Source: Halorubrum sp. DM2
GTDB taxonomy: Archaea > Halobacteriota > Halobacteria > Halobacteriales > Haloferacaceae
NCBI RefSeq assembly: GCF_901686465.1
Contig: NZ_LR594487.1
Coordinates: 2,679,773-2,743,772 of the forward strand
Reading direction: 5' to 3'
Length of the DNA stretch: 64,000 bases
In this document: one piece after another, positions 1-8,628 of the stretch
How the letters are laid out: the number at the start of each line of letters is the position of its first letter
How positions within the stretch are numbered: the stretch's first letter is position 1
The notes under the pieces: generated by a model
Seen by the model: the letters and a program-made list of their open reading frames with translations, nothing else
The model's database searches: none
What the model was told of the DNA's origin: nothing
Position numbers and translations under genes: made by a program

Positions 1-95
1 CCCCGCGAGTCCGTGTTTTTGCGCCGCAAGCGAGCCTCGGAACCGCGCCAATCGAGTGCCGCACGCACCGAGTCCCCCTCGCTGCCCGTTCCACC

Positions 96-1658
96 CTACT
101 CCGGCCACTCCTCCCGCTCCCGTCGGTCCGCGTCGCGCATGAGCTCCGGGGGCACCTCCTCCAAGAGCACCGGGGCGAACGACGCGCCGACGTGCCACGC
201 GACGACCTCGTCGTCTATCTCCTCCAGTCGCACGTCCTGCTGCCCGTAGTATTCGCCCTCAACCGTACAGGACCCGCCGCCGCCGTCGGCGAAGCAGATG
301 TTCCCGCGGTCGTCGTAGGTGATCTGGACGTGCGCCTCGCGCGCGCTGTCGACGAACTCCCACGCGAACCCGTCGCTCCCGACGATATCCTCGCTGTCCG
401 CGAAGTAGTCGAGTCCCGCCGCGACCTCGTCCTCGACGCGCCGCGGAACGTCGCCGCTCTCGGCGCGGAGGTGGACCTTCACCGGCCGATGGGTCGTGAG
501 GTTGCTGGTCGGGGCCATCAGGTCGGCGGGCTCCTCGCCGTGTTCGAGGCCCTGGACGTGGCCGAGTTCGTGGATGATCGTCGCGTTCATCTCCGCGTCC
601 GAGATGTTCGGCTCGACGGTCGCGGTCATCGGCGTCCGGGACTCGTCGACGAGGAGGTCCGCGCAGCCGAAGTAGCGCGCGTCGCCGTCCTCGACGCCGC
701 ACCGCTCCACGCGGTCGAACCGCAGGATTACGTCCGCCCGCTCCTCGTCGCTCACGCGCTCGTAGGTGACCGGGTAGCCGAGGTAGCGCTCGTCGGTGCG
801 CTCCCAGTAGCCCGTCGCGGCCGCGACGACGCCGGAGACGTTGCGGTCGACCGCCTCGTCATCGACGTAGAGCCGGAGGGTCGTCTTCCCGTACGGACTC
901 GGGTGAGTCAGCGTCACGGCCCGCTCCCGCGTCCGGTTCGCGGTCGCGACGACCACCCGGTGGGACCCCCCGTCCAGCCGCACGTCGGCGAACGTGACGG
1001 ACAGCCGCGTCTCCGTGCCGCCGTCGAGCGCGACCGTCCGGTTCGCGGTCGCCCCGCTCCCGTACCGGACGCTGACCGTCTGGGTGCCCGCCACGTCGCC
1101 GCCGTTGGTCACGGTCGCGGCGACGGTCAGATCCTCGCCGTACGCCACGCTCTCCGGGGCCTCGATCTCCGAGACGGCGAACGTCGCCGCCCGCGCCTCC
1201 TCGATCGTGATCCGGCGGGTCGCGCTCGCCTCGCCGACCGTCACCGCGATCTCGTGGTCGCCCGGGTCCAGCGTCGCGGCGTCGATCGCGGCCGTCACGG
1301 TCATCGACCCGTTCGCCGGCACGGACCGGTTCTCGTCGCGCAGCGTCCGGTCGCCCACCCGGACCGTAACCCGCACCGGGTCGAGCGTCGCGTTCGCTCT
1401 GTCCTCGCCCGCCGACTCGTCCTCGCCCGCGGATCCGTCGCCGCCCGTAGAAACGTCGCCCGCGGAACCGTCGCCCGTGAGACCCTCCCACCGCACGGTC
1501 GCCTCGACCGTCCCGCGCTCGTCGTGACCGAGTGACTCCGGCGCGGAGACGGACTCGATCGACGGCGACGGCGCTCCGGCGGTGTCGCTCCCCAGCCCGC
1601 CGCAGCCGGCGAGCGCGACGAGCACGGCGAGCGCGAGGACGACGGTGGTGCGGCGCAT
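96..1658 (-). CDS. Secreted lipoprotein with CARDB-like repeats and a matrixin-type zinc protease domain
   Basis: 520 residues. The N-terminus has a short signal peptide ending in a lipobox (LVALAGC, Cys about residue 19), so the mature protein should be lipid-anchored outside the cell. Residues about 30-250 are Thr/Val-rich with repeated beta-sandwich character resembling CARDB adhesion domains. Residues about 360-390 carry HELGHVQGLEH followed by DLMAP, which is the metzincin zinc site plus Met-turn. Family knowledge makes this an extracellular zinc peptidase; the substrate is unknown. It is transcribed divergently from the LOV/PAS gene. I chose the start because it places the signal peptide at the extreme N-terminus. 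The acidic Gly/Ser/Asp insert at residues 60-90 is probably a linker. Confidence 0.85.
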   Translation of the reverse strand: MRRTTVVLALAVLVALAGCGGLGSDTAGAPSPSIESVSAPESLGHDERGTVEATVRWEGLTGDGSAGDVSTGGDGSAGEDESAGEDRANATLDPVRVTVRVGDRTLRDENRSVPANGSMTVTAAIDAATLDPGDHEIAVTVGEASATRRITIEEARAATFAVSEIEAPESVAYGEDLTVAATVTNGGDVAGTQTVSVRYGSGATANRTVALDGGTETRLSVTFADVRLDGGSHRVVVATANRTRERAVTLTHPSPYGKTTLRLYVDDEAVDRNVSGVVAAATGYWERTDERYLGYPVTYERVSDEERADVILRFDRVERCGVEDGDARYFGCADLLVDESRTPMTATVEPNISDAEMNATIIHELGHVQGLEHGEEPADLMAPTSNLTTHRPVKVHLRAESGDVPRRVEDEVAAGLDYFADSEDIVGSDGFAWEFVDSAREAHVQITYDDRGNICFADGGGGSCTVEGEYYGQQDVRLEEIDDEVVAWHVGASFAPVLLEEVPPELMRDADRREREEWPE

Positions 1659-1775
1659 CTGTCGTCCACCTCTCGGAGACGGGCACGGATAACATTCGTT
1701 TCAGCCGTCGGTCACGTGACTGACTGAAGTCGGACGCCGGAACGGGTCGCTTCGGAGCGACACCGCCTTGTTGTC

Positions 1776-2330
1776 GTGTCCCGTAACCCGAACGTGACGC
1801 TTCGACGCGACGTTCTCGCGGCGATCGACGCCGACCGCGGTGCCTTCCGATCTCGGTTCTCGGCGCTGCTCGACGAGCACGGACTTGCCCTCGCGTCCCC
1901 GCCCTCACACTCCGATCACCCCGACGACCGGTCGGAGCGAGAGGCGGTCCTCGTCGACCGCGTCCGGGCGTTCGACGACCTCCCGATCGGTCTCACGCTC
2001 ACCGGGCCGGCGTACCGCGACACGCCCATCGTCTACGTCAACCGCTGGTTCCGCGAGTGGACCGGCTACGCGCTCGACGACCTCCGGGGGCGAAACCCGC
2101 GGCTGTTTCAGGGACCGAATCCCGACCCCGACGCTCGCGCGGACTTCCGCGAGGCGCTGTCGACGTGGTCGGCGGTCACCGTCGAACTCAGAAATCGACG
2201 CCGCGACGGCACCCCGTTCGCGAACCGCGTCTCGCTGCGGCCGCTGTCCGGCGACGCGGGGACGATCACGCACTGGATCGCCGCACAGGAACCGGAACCG
2301 ATCGACCGGTCGGAAGACGGCTCCGAGTGA
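1776..2330 (+). CDS. Standalone LOV-like PAS domain protein lacking the photoactive cysteine
   Basis: 184 residues with a GTG start. Residues about 60-175 form one PAS domain that follows the LOV pattern closely: YVNRWFREWTGY, then GRNPRLFQGP, then the RRRDGTPF and THWIAAQEP segments. In photoactive LOV domains the loop reads GRNCRFLQ; here the flavin-adduct cysteine is proline. There is no kinase, HTH or other output domain, and the N-terminal 55 residues are charged and helical. It may bind a flavin or another ligand and signal through protein contact. A cysteine-adduct photocycle is unlikely. The identity of the fold is clear; the role is unknown. Confidence 0.8.
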   Translation: MSRNPNVTLRRDVLAAIDADRGAFRSRFSALLDEHGLALASPPSHSDHPDDRSEREAVLVDRVRAFDDLPIGLTLTGPAYRDTPIVYVNRWFREWTGYALDDLRGRNPRLFQGPNPDPDARADFREALSTWSAVTVELRNRRRDGTPFANRVSLRPLSGDAGTITHWIAAQEPEPIDRSEDGSE

Positions 2331-2433
2331 GGCGACGGCGAGTCCGGAAGGAGGTTCCGGGTGAGACGGCGGCCGTTCCGGGAACCGATCGCCCCGGGAA
2401 TCGACCGCTCCGAGAGTCGATCGGCCCGCAATC

Positions 2434-4059
2434 TCACCGCAGCGTCGAGGTCGGCACGACCGACGGGAACACGCCGCTGCCGGTCGCGTCCTCGACGACC
2501 GCCTCGGCGACGTGTTCGCCGCTGAGCAGGCACATCGGCATCCCGATGCCGGGGTTGGTGTACGCCCCGACGTAGTAGAGGCCGTCCACGCCGGGCGCAC
2601 GGTGCGCGGGGCGGAGCGGCCCCGTCTGTTCGAGCGTGTGCGACAGCGCCAGCGCCGTGCCGCGGGGGGCGTTGAACCGCTGCCGGAAGTCGGAGACGCA
2701 GGCGGTCTCCTCGAAGACGATTCGGTCGCGGAAGTCGACGCCGGCGTGCTCGGCCAGGTCGTCGAACACCAGCTCGCGGAACCGCTCGCGGGTCTCCGGG
2801 TCGTCCTCCAGTCCTGCCGCCAGCGGGACGAGCAGGAAGACGGCCTCGTGGCCGTCCGGGGCCGCCTCCGGGTCCGTCTTCGACGGGACGTGGACGTAGT
2901 AGGCGGGGTCGTCCGGCCACCCCGGCTCGTCGAAGATGTCGGCGAAGTGGGGCCGCCAGTCGGTCGGGAACACGAGCGTGTGGTGCTCCAAGTCGACGTC
3001 GCCCTCGACCCCGATGTACGAGAGGTACGCGGAGGGGGCATACGTCCGGGACTCCCAGTACGACTCGCGGTCGACCGTCCCCGCGGGGAGGAGGTCTCGC
3101 TCGACGTGCGGCGGGGGCGCGTTCGCCACGACGCGGTCGAACCGGCCGCTCGAACCCGCCCCCGCGGCGGCGCTCCCGTTCCCGCGCCGCTCCGTCTTCC
3201 CGTTCCCGCGCCGCTCCGTCTCCACGGCGAACGTCGGCGTCGACGCCGGGACCGACGGCTCGATCGCGGTCACCGGCTCGTTCGTCCGGATCTCGACGCC
3301 GAGTTCGCGCGAGAGGTCCGCCATCGCGTCGACGACGCTCGCGATCCCGCCGGTCGGGTGGTAGACGCCGAGATTCATGTCGACGTGGCTCATCAGCGTG
3401 TAGATCGCGGGCGTGTTGTACGGCGAGCCGCCGAGGAAGACGAGCTTGTACTCCGCGATCTGGCGGAGCTTCTCGTTGTCGAAGTAGCCGCCGACGTACT
3501 CGTCCATCTCGCGGAGCTTCGGGAGCGCGCGGCCCGACCGGAACACGTCGGCGTCGACCATGTCCCGCAGCCGCGACCGGCTCGGGTAGACGAACCGGTC
3601 CATCCCAAGCTCGTACGCCTCCGCGGCGTCCGCGAGGTAGTCGTCCAAGATCTCTCCCGCGCCCGACTCGTACGATTCGAACAGCGCCTTCTGTCCGGCG
3701 CGGTCGGCCGGCATCGACGCGCGGTCGCCGTCCTTCCAGACCACGTCGTACAGCGGGTCCAGTTCGATCAGGTCGTAGTACTCGTCCGTCGACCGCCCGA
3801 AGTGTTCGAAGAACCGGTCGAACACCTCCGGCATGAGGTACCACGACGGGCCGGTGTCGATCCGGAACCCGTCGCGCTCGATCCGCCCGGCGTACCCGCC
3901 GGGGTGTTCGTTCCGCTCGAATATCGTCACGTCCGCCCCCGCGTCGGCGAGGTAGGCGGCCGCCGAGAGCCCGCCGAAGCCGGCACCGACGACCGCGATC
4001 GACTCCCCGGCGAGCGGCTCGTCCGCGTCCGACAGGTCCGGGTCCGGTTGGGTGGTCAT
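2434..4059 (-). CDS. crtI: Phytoene desaturase (CrtI family)
   Basis: 541 residues. The N-terminus has an FAD-binding Rossmann motif (VVGAGFGGLSAAAYLADAG, then ERNEHPGGYAG), and the C-terminus has the carotenoid desaturase signature GAYTNPGIGMPMCLLSGEHV. FAD-dependent enzymes of this family dehydrogenate phytoene towards lycopene, the precursor of bacterioruberin, at the membrane. A TATA-like box at about 4083-4092 lies about 26 bp before the start, which supports a leaderless mRNA and this ATG. No lycopene elongase or bisanhydrobacterioruberin hydratase gene is adjacent, so a phytoene desaturase role is more likely than the CrtD 3,4-desaturase found in that cluster. A Gly/Arg/Asn stretch (residues 275-305) contains a short tandem duplication (ERRGNGKT / ERRGNGSA). 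Confidence 0.85.
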   Translation of the reverse strand: MTTQPDPDLSDADEPLAGESIAVVGAGFGGLSAAAYLADAGADVTIFERNEHPGGYAGRIERDGFRIDTGPSWYLMPEVFDRFFEHFGRSTDEYYDLIELDPLYDVVWKDGDRASMPADRAGQKALFESYESGAGEILDDYLADAAEAYELGMDRFVYPSRSRLRDMVDADVFRSGRALPKLREMDEYVGGYFDNEKLRQIAEYKLVFLGGSPYNTPAIYTLMSHVDMNLGVYHPTGGIASVVDAMADLSRELGVEIRTNEPVTAIEPSVPASTPTFAVETERRGNGKTERRGNGSAAAGAGSSGRFDRVVANAPPPHVERDLLPAGTVDRESYWESRTYAPSAYLSYIGVEGDVDLEHHTLVFPTDWRPHFADIFDEPGWPDDPAYYVHVPSKTDPEAAPDGHEAVFLLVPLAAGLEDDPETRERFRELVFDDLAEHAGVDFRDRIVFEETACVSDFRQRFNAPRGTALALSHTLEQTGPLRPAHRAPGVDGLYYVGAYTNPGIGMPMCLLSGEHVAEAVVEDATGSGVFPSVVPTSTLR

Positions 4060-4194
4060 CGAGAGAGGCTACGGCTCCGAAGGGGTTTATCCTGCGGTCA
4101 TACCATGTCGGGGGTGCGTCGCCGCCCTCTCTCATGCCCGTCCTCCGGCGCTCGCAGCCACCTCTCATCCCGTCGCCCGACCCCCACGGACCGG

Positions 4195-4875
4195 TCACTT
4201 CTCGGTCGGCTCGCCGTCCCCCTGAAGCCGCCGCGCGCCGAGCGCGAACAGCCCGATCCCGATCAGGTAGAGCCGCCAGCCGGTGTTCGCGACCGGGAAC
4301 CGCCGGTCGACCGGCTCCTCGACGTCGAGGTCGGGGTCGCGCGGCTCGACGGGGTTGCTGACGTGGACCGTCTCGCTGGTGCCGCCGCCGCCCGCGTCGA
4401 CGGTCCGCGTTCCCGTCTCGGGGTCGATCCGAATGTCGACGAACGTCTGGACGAACCCGTCGGCCGTCGAGTAGAGGATCTCCCCGTCGAGGTGGAAGAA
4501 GCGGTCGCGGAGCGGCCAGAACGCGTTCACGCCGTCGAGGTGCGTCCAGTCGAGCGCGACGTGGGCGAAGACGTGGACGAAGAGCGCGACCCACGCGACC
4601 GCGATCCACCGGTCCGAGAGTCGCTCGCGGACCGCCGACGCCTCCCGGACGCGGGTGTCGTAGTACAGCGCCAGCGCGGCGACCGCCGGGATCACGAAGG
4701 TGTGGCCGATCGTTCGATGCGCGCCGGACATGACGAACCCGAGGAAGCTGTCCGCCTCGGGGATCACGACGACGACGAGCAGGACCGCGAGCGCCCGCCG
4801 GTCGAGGAGGCGGTCGTCGAGCAGCGCGGCCGCGAGCAGGAGCGCGAACCCGGCGTGGACTATCGTCGACGGCAT
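4195..4875 (-). CDS. DUF457/YdjM-type membrane-bound metal-dependent hydrolase
   Basis: 226 residues. The start (MPSTIVHAGFA) has the family's conserved N-terminal histidine, followed by PEAD and HRTIGHT and a later HVFAHVALDWTH cluster. These acidic and histidine ligands lie between about four hydrophobic helices, matching the YdjM/DUF457 putative metal-dependent hydrolases of membranes. The substrate is unknown. The ATG directly follows the stop codon of the upstream paralogue with no spacer, so the two are co-transcribed. The hydrophilic loop at residues 150-200 (Gly-rich, VDAGGGGTSETVHVSNP) is probably extracellular. Confidence 0.8.
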   Translation of the reverse strand: MPSTIVHAGFALLLAAALLDDRLLDRRALAVLLVVVVIPEADSFLGFVMSGAHRTIGHTFVIPAVAALALYYDTRVREASAVRERLSDRWIAVAWVALFVHVFAHVALDWTHLDGVNAFWPLRDRFFHLDGEILYSTADGFVQTFVDIRIDPETGTRTVDAGGGGTSETVHVSNPVEPRDPDLDVEEPVDRRFPVANTGWRLYLIGIGLFALGARRLQGDGEPTEK

Positions 4876-5538
4876 TCAGCGGCGCACCCCCAGTCTCTCC
4901 GAGCCGGCCCGAACCGCGAGCGTCGCGGCCGCCGCGGCGACGACGACCAGCTGCCACCCGCTCTCGACGACCCGGAACTCGCGGTCGGCGCTGGGACCGA
5001 GTCCGGGGCGGCCGTCGTGGTTGACCCACGAGGCGACCGGGTCGGCGACCCCTCCGGCGACGCTCTGGATCGGGAGGATCCCCGGCCCCTCCGCGCCGAG
5101 CGTCAGGAACGTCTGGACGAGTCCCTCCTGCGTCGAGAACACGAGCCGCCCCCGGAGGACGTAGCGCGCGTCCTCCAGCGGGTACAGGAGGGCCGCGCCC
5201 TCGCCGGCGAACAGCGCCGAGCCGACCCCTCCGACGACGAACGCGGCGAGCGCGACCCATCCGGTCCGCACCGCGCGCCGCCCGCCCCGCTCGCGAAGCG
5301 CGGACTCCCCGCGCAGGGTCGTGTCCCAGTACAGCAGGCCGCCCGCGAGCAGGGGGAGCCAGACGGCGTGGAGGAGGGCGTTCGTCGCGCCCGGGACGAC
5401 GAGGCTCGCGACCGCGTCGAGACCGGGGCAGAGTGCGGCCCCGACGACCACCGCGACCGCGCGCCGGTCGAACGCGAAGCCCAGCAGCGCGGCCGCGAGC
5501 AGCGCCCCCACGGCCGCGGTCACGAGCGTCGGTGCCAT
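4876..5538 (-). CDS. Degenerate paralogue of the neighbouring DUF457-type membrane protein
   Basis: 220 residues with the same length, helix pattern and C-terminal WQLVVVAAAAATL tail as the downstream gene. Matching segments (MAPTLVTAAVGALLAAALLG, LYPLEDARYVLRGRLVFST, LVQTFLTLG) show that it arose by tandem duplication. Almost every metal ligand is gone: the N-terminal His is Thr, PEAD is PGLD, HRTIGHT is TNALLHA, and the HVFAHVALDWTH cluster is GG-rich. It is probably a non-catalytic partner or a diverged copy. A TATA-like box at about 5560-5570 supports this start as leaderless and as the first gene of the two-gene operon. Confidence 0.75.
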   Translation of the reverse strand: MAPTLVTAAVGALLAAALLGFAFDRRAVAVVVGAALCPGLDAVASLVVPGATNALLHAVWLPLLAGGLLYWDTTLRGESALRERGGRRAVRTGWVALAAFVVGGVGSALFAGEGAALLYPLEDARYVLRGRLVFSTQEGLVQTFLTLGAEGPGILPIQSVAGGVADPVASWVNHDGRPGLGPSADREFRVVESGWQLVVVAAAAATLAVRAGSERLGVRR

Positions 5539-5580
5539 ACTCGTCCTGACGCTCGGAGGCGAATAAGCGCTCCGGGCGGG

Positions 5581-6489
5581 TCAGGTCCGGTCGCCGGAGT
5601 CGTCCGCGTCGTCGCGATCCTCGACGAACTCGAACTCGCCGGCCGTCGGCTCTTTGCCTCGGTCGGCGTCGGTTTCACGGTCGCCGATTTCACGGTCGTC
5701 GTGGTCGTCGATCTCGCGGTCGGCGTCGTCATCGATCTCGACGCCGTCGACGTCGCCGTCGGTCCCGCGGGCGACGTTGCCGCCGGCACCGGAGACTCCG
5801 CGTTCGCGGTCGACGGTCACGCGCTCGCCCTCGCTCTCGCGGTCGACGCCGCCCCCGGTCGGCCCGTCGAGCAGGGCGACCGCCATCCGGCGGGCGGCGT
5901 ACCCGGCGGCGTTGGCGAGGTGGAGGCCGACGAGGACGGCGGCGATTCCCAGCGGGACCGCCGCCAGCGCCTCCGGCTGCGTCCCGATCGCCCACGTCGC
6001 CGGCTCGCCGTTGACCTCGCCGAACTCGACCACGAGGGGGTACCGGAGCGGCGCGGTGACGAGCGGGAGCCCGCGGGCGATTAGGAGCAGCGGGACGAAC
6101 CCGAACAGGGCGACCCAGAACTTCGCCATGAGGAACCCGAGTCCCCGCCACGTCGAGGCGGCGTCCACGTACTTCCTCGCGCCGCCGAGCGCGCCGTCGG
6201 CGTCGGCGATGTCGTCCGGCTTCGCGAGGTCGGTCCCGAGCAGCGCGTCGGCGAGCCAGCGTTCGAACGCGGCGAACAGCCGCGTGGCGATCAGGGTCAC
6301 GAGCAGCACGACGAGGCCGACGAGCACCGGCGTGAGGAGGAGCCCGAAGGCGAGCCCGAACGAGAACACGCCCGAGTAGACGAAGGCGAGCGGGAGCGCG
6401 ACTAGCAGGTACAGCAGGTGGCGATACGTGCGGCCGTCGGCGAGGACGCCGACGACCGGGAGGGCTGCGAGCGGTCGGAGGGAGACCAT
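5581..6489 (-). CDS. Membrane protein with a putative 'Sensor' (PF13796-like) domain
   Basis: 302 residues. The chosen ATG gives MVSLRPLAALPVVGVLAD; longer upstream reading lacks coding character. A T-rich box about 26 bp upstream (6512-6519) fits a leaderless start. Five or six membrane segments (residues about 25-75, 120-165, 190-225) are arranged in two pairs around a soluble loop, as in the haloarchaeal 'sensor domain' family. The C-terminal 80 residues are a very acidic, Asp/Arg/Glu-rich tail with repeated DREID/DDREIGD units, probably disordered. No kinase domain is present. The function is unknown; it could be a membrane partner of a two-component system. Confidence 0.7.
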   Translation of the reverse strand: MVSLRPLAALPVVGVLADGRTYRHLLYLLVALPLAFVYSGVFSFGLAFGLLLTPVLVGLVVLLVTLIATRLFAAFERWLADALLGTDLAKPDDIADADGALGGARKYVDAASTWRGLGFLMAKFWVALFGFVPLLLIARGLPLVTAPLRYPLVVEFGEVNGEPATWAIGTQPEALAAVPLGIAAVLVGLHLANAAGYAARRMAVALLDGPTGGGVDRESEGERVTVDRERGVSGAGGNVARGTDGDVDGVEIDDDADREIDDHDDREIGDRETDADRGKEPTAGEFEFVEDRDDADDSGDRT

Positions 6490-6565
6490 ACCACGACTGG
6501 TTCGTTCTCCGACAAAAATCGGTCGCTCCGCGTCGCGCGGTTCTCCGGGGAATCTCGGTCCCTGC

Positions 6566-6901
6566 TTACCCGAGGAAGAAGTCGATCGCGTCCCCGGACG
6601 ACTGCCCCTTGTACAGCTCGGAGTAGCCGCAGTCCGCACACGAGACCACGAGGAACCTGCGGTTCTGGACGTCGAACATCTTGGTGAGTCCCGTGCCGCT
6701 GGTGGCGATCTCGTCGGTCTCGGTCTCGATCCCGCCGCACTTCGGACAGCCGTCCTCGCCGTCGCCGCCGAGCGAGGCCGGACGGTCGTCGGTCTGGGCG
6801 TCGCGGCCTCGCTCGGCGGACCCGTCTCGTCCGTCGTGGCGGTCGTCGCGCTCGTCGTCGTCGAAGACGGAGTACTCCGTCTCGTCGTTCTGGGAGGGCA
6901 T
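6566..6901 (-). CDS. Zinc-ribbon nucleic-acid-binding protein (COG3478/DUF2082 type)
   Basis: 111 residues. The first 45 residues are charged and low complexity. Residues about 50-111 hold CPKCGG and, 35 residues later, CADCGYSELYKG, a two-CxxC zinc ribbon with the ribbon-specific YSELYKG ending. This matches the small 'Zn-ribbon nucleic-acid-binding' proteins known across archaea and bacteria. It is probably cytoplasmic; partner and target are unknown. It lies 60 bp downstream of purB on the same strand and may be co-transcribed with it. Confidence 0.75.
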   Translation of the reverse strand: MPSQNDETEYSVFDDDERDDRHDGRDGSAERGRDAQTDDRPASLGGDGEDGCPKCGGIETETDEIATSGTGLTKMFDVQNRRFLVVSCADCGYSELYKGQSSGDAIDFFLG

Positions 6902-6961
6902 CGATCGCGTCTCTCGCGCCGAGGGACAAACCTCTTGTGGCGTCTCGTCTCGGGGTCTGCC

Positions 6962-8461
6962 CTACTCGTCGCCCCCGTCGATCTCGTCGACGAGCTCGTC
7001 GGCGAAGCCGGTGTAGCCGGCGGGCGTCAGCGCCTTCAGCTCCGCGCGGACCGCGTCGTCGACGTCGAGGTCGTCGAACAGCTCGCGGAAGTCGTCGAGC
7101 GTCACCGACCGACCCCGGGAGAGGGCCTTCACGCGCTCGTACGCCTCGGTGTCGCCCTCGCGCCGCAGGATCGTCTGGACCGCCTCGCCGATCACCTCGG
7201 GGGTCGCGTCCAGCTCCTCGCGCATGACGGTCTCGTTCGGGACGACCTTGCCGAGTCCGTCGGCGGCCTTCGAGTAGCCGATGAGACAGTGCGCCAGCGC
7301 CGCGCCGACGTTGCGCTTGACCGTCGAGTCCGAGAGGTCGCGCTGGAGCCGGGAGCTCGTCACGTAGTCGGCGAGGAACGTGAGGTCGCCGTTCGCCTTC
7401 GAGAGGTTCCCCTCGCTGTTCTCGAAGTCGATCGGGTTCACCTTGTGAGGCATCGTCGACGAGCCCGTCTCGCCCTCGACGGCCTCCTGTCCGAGGTAGC
7501 GGTCGGAGACGTACAGCCACGCGTCGAGGTCCAGATCGAGGAGGACGTTGTTGACGCCGCGCAGCGCGTCGAACAGCGCCGCAAGGTCGTCGCAGGGGTT
7601 CACCTGCGTCGCGAGCGCGGTGTGTTCGAGGTCGAGTCCGCGCACGAACGACTCCGAGAATCCCCGCCAGTCGACGTCGGGGTAGGCGGCCCGGTGCGCC
7701 GCGAAGGTGCCCGACGCGCCCGCGAGCTTCCCGGAGAGGTCCTCGTTCACGACGACGACCCGGCCCAGCGCGCGGCCGAGCCGGGCGGCGTACACCGCCA
7801 TCTCCTTGCCGAACGTGGTCGGCGTCGCCGGCTGGCCGTGGGTGCGGGCCAGCATCGGCGCGTCGCGGTACTCCTGTGCCAACTCGACCAAGGCGTCGCG
7901 CACCTCGCGGACCGCGGGGACGATCACGTCTCCCACCGCGGGCTTGACGAGGAGCCGGTGCGCGAGGTTGTTCACGTCCTCGCTCGTCAGTCCGAAGTGG
8001 ATCCACGGGTACAGCGACTCCGCGTCGTCGAGCGGGGAGCCGTCGGCGTCGTCGAGCGCCGAGTCGCCCCCGCCCGCGAGCTCCGCCAGCCGGACGCGGA
8101 GGAAGTACTCGACCGCCTTCACGTCGTGGTTGGTCGCGTCGTACCCTGCGGCCCCCTCGGTCTCCAGCCGCTTTATCAGCCGCGCGTCCTCGGCCGAAAA
8201 GTCCTCGTAGACGCCTCGGAGCGCCGTTTCGGTCGCCTCGTCGAACCCGATCGGCGTCGCGTCCAGTTCCGCGAGCGCGAGCAGGTACTCGACCTCGACG
8301 CGGGTCCGGGCGCGCATCAGCGCGGCCTCGCTCGCGTACGGCGACAGCGGTGCCGTCCGGCCGGCGTATCGCCCGTCGAGCGGCGAGACGGCCGCGAGCG
8401 GGTCCGATCGGTCCAGTCCGGCTATCGCGTCGCCGGCGTCCTCGTCGGCATCGTCGGTCAT
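6962..8461 (-). CDS. purB: Adenylosuccinate lyase
   Basis: 499 residues. The fumarase/aspartase superfamily signature GSSTMPHKVNP is at residues about 335-345, and the N-terminal SPLDGRYAGR is typical of PurB. The enzyme cleaves SAICAR to AICAR plus fumarate and adenylosuccinate to AMP plus fumarate. It therefore acts both in IMP synthesis and in the final AMP step. I chose the ATG at MTDDADEDAG because the region further upstream reads as non-coding and overlaps the promoter zone of the divergent purN-AICARFT gene. That neighbour catalyses the next reaction on AICAR, so the two divergent genes encode consecutive pathway steps. Confidence 0.95.
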   Translation of the reverse strand: MTDDADEDAGDAIAGLDRSDPLAAVSPLDGRYAGRTAPLSPYASEAALMRARTRVEVEYLLALAELDATPIGFDEATETALRGVYEDFSAEDARLIKRLETEGAAGYDATNHDVKAVEYFLRVRLAELAGGGDSALDDADGSPLDDAESLYPWIHFGLTSEDVNNLAHRLLVKPAVGDVIVPAVREVRDALVELAQEYRDAPMLARTHGQPATPTTFGKEMAVYAARLGRALGRVVVVNEDLSGKLAGASGTFAAHRAAYPDVDWRGFSESFVRGLDLEHTALATQVNPCDDLAALFDALRGVNNVLLDLDLDAWLYVSDRYLGQEAVEGETGSSTMPHKVNPIDFENSEGNLSKANGDLTFLADYVTSSRLQRDLSDSTVKRNVGAALAHCLIGYSKAADGLGKVVPNETVMREELDATPEVIGEAVQTILRREGDTEAYERVKALSRGRSVTLDDFRELFDDLDVDDAVRAELKALTPAGYTGFADELVDEIDGGDE

Positions 8462-8600
8462 GGTCGCGACTGCCGCCGGAGCCAGCAAAAGCGTGTCGAT
8501 GGGACGAACCACGGACGTGGATCCGTCTCGCGTTCTCGACGCGTCGAACCCCCGTCTCGATCCGCAATCGTGCCTATTAGACCGGCGCGGACCGCAATCG

Positions 8601-8606
8601 ATATAC
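8601..8606 (+). promoter_or_regulatory. TATA box of the PurN-AICARFT gene
   Basis: ATATAC centred 26 bp before the ATG at 8629, so the transcript should start at or next to the start codon (leaderless). It lies in the 167 bp gap shared with divergent purB. Confidence 0.6.
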
Positions 8607-8628
8607 CCGATCGGTCGGACCCTCACAC

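Noticed and set aside
192-6084. Very long open frames on the strand opposite to real genes (for example 192-1535 plus, 2108-5260 minus, 2512-6084 plus)
   Set aside because: Arg/Ala/Pro-dominated products with no motifs, caused by very high third-position GC. They overlap recognised genes on the other strand.
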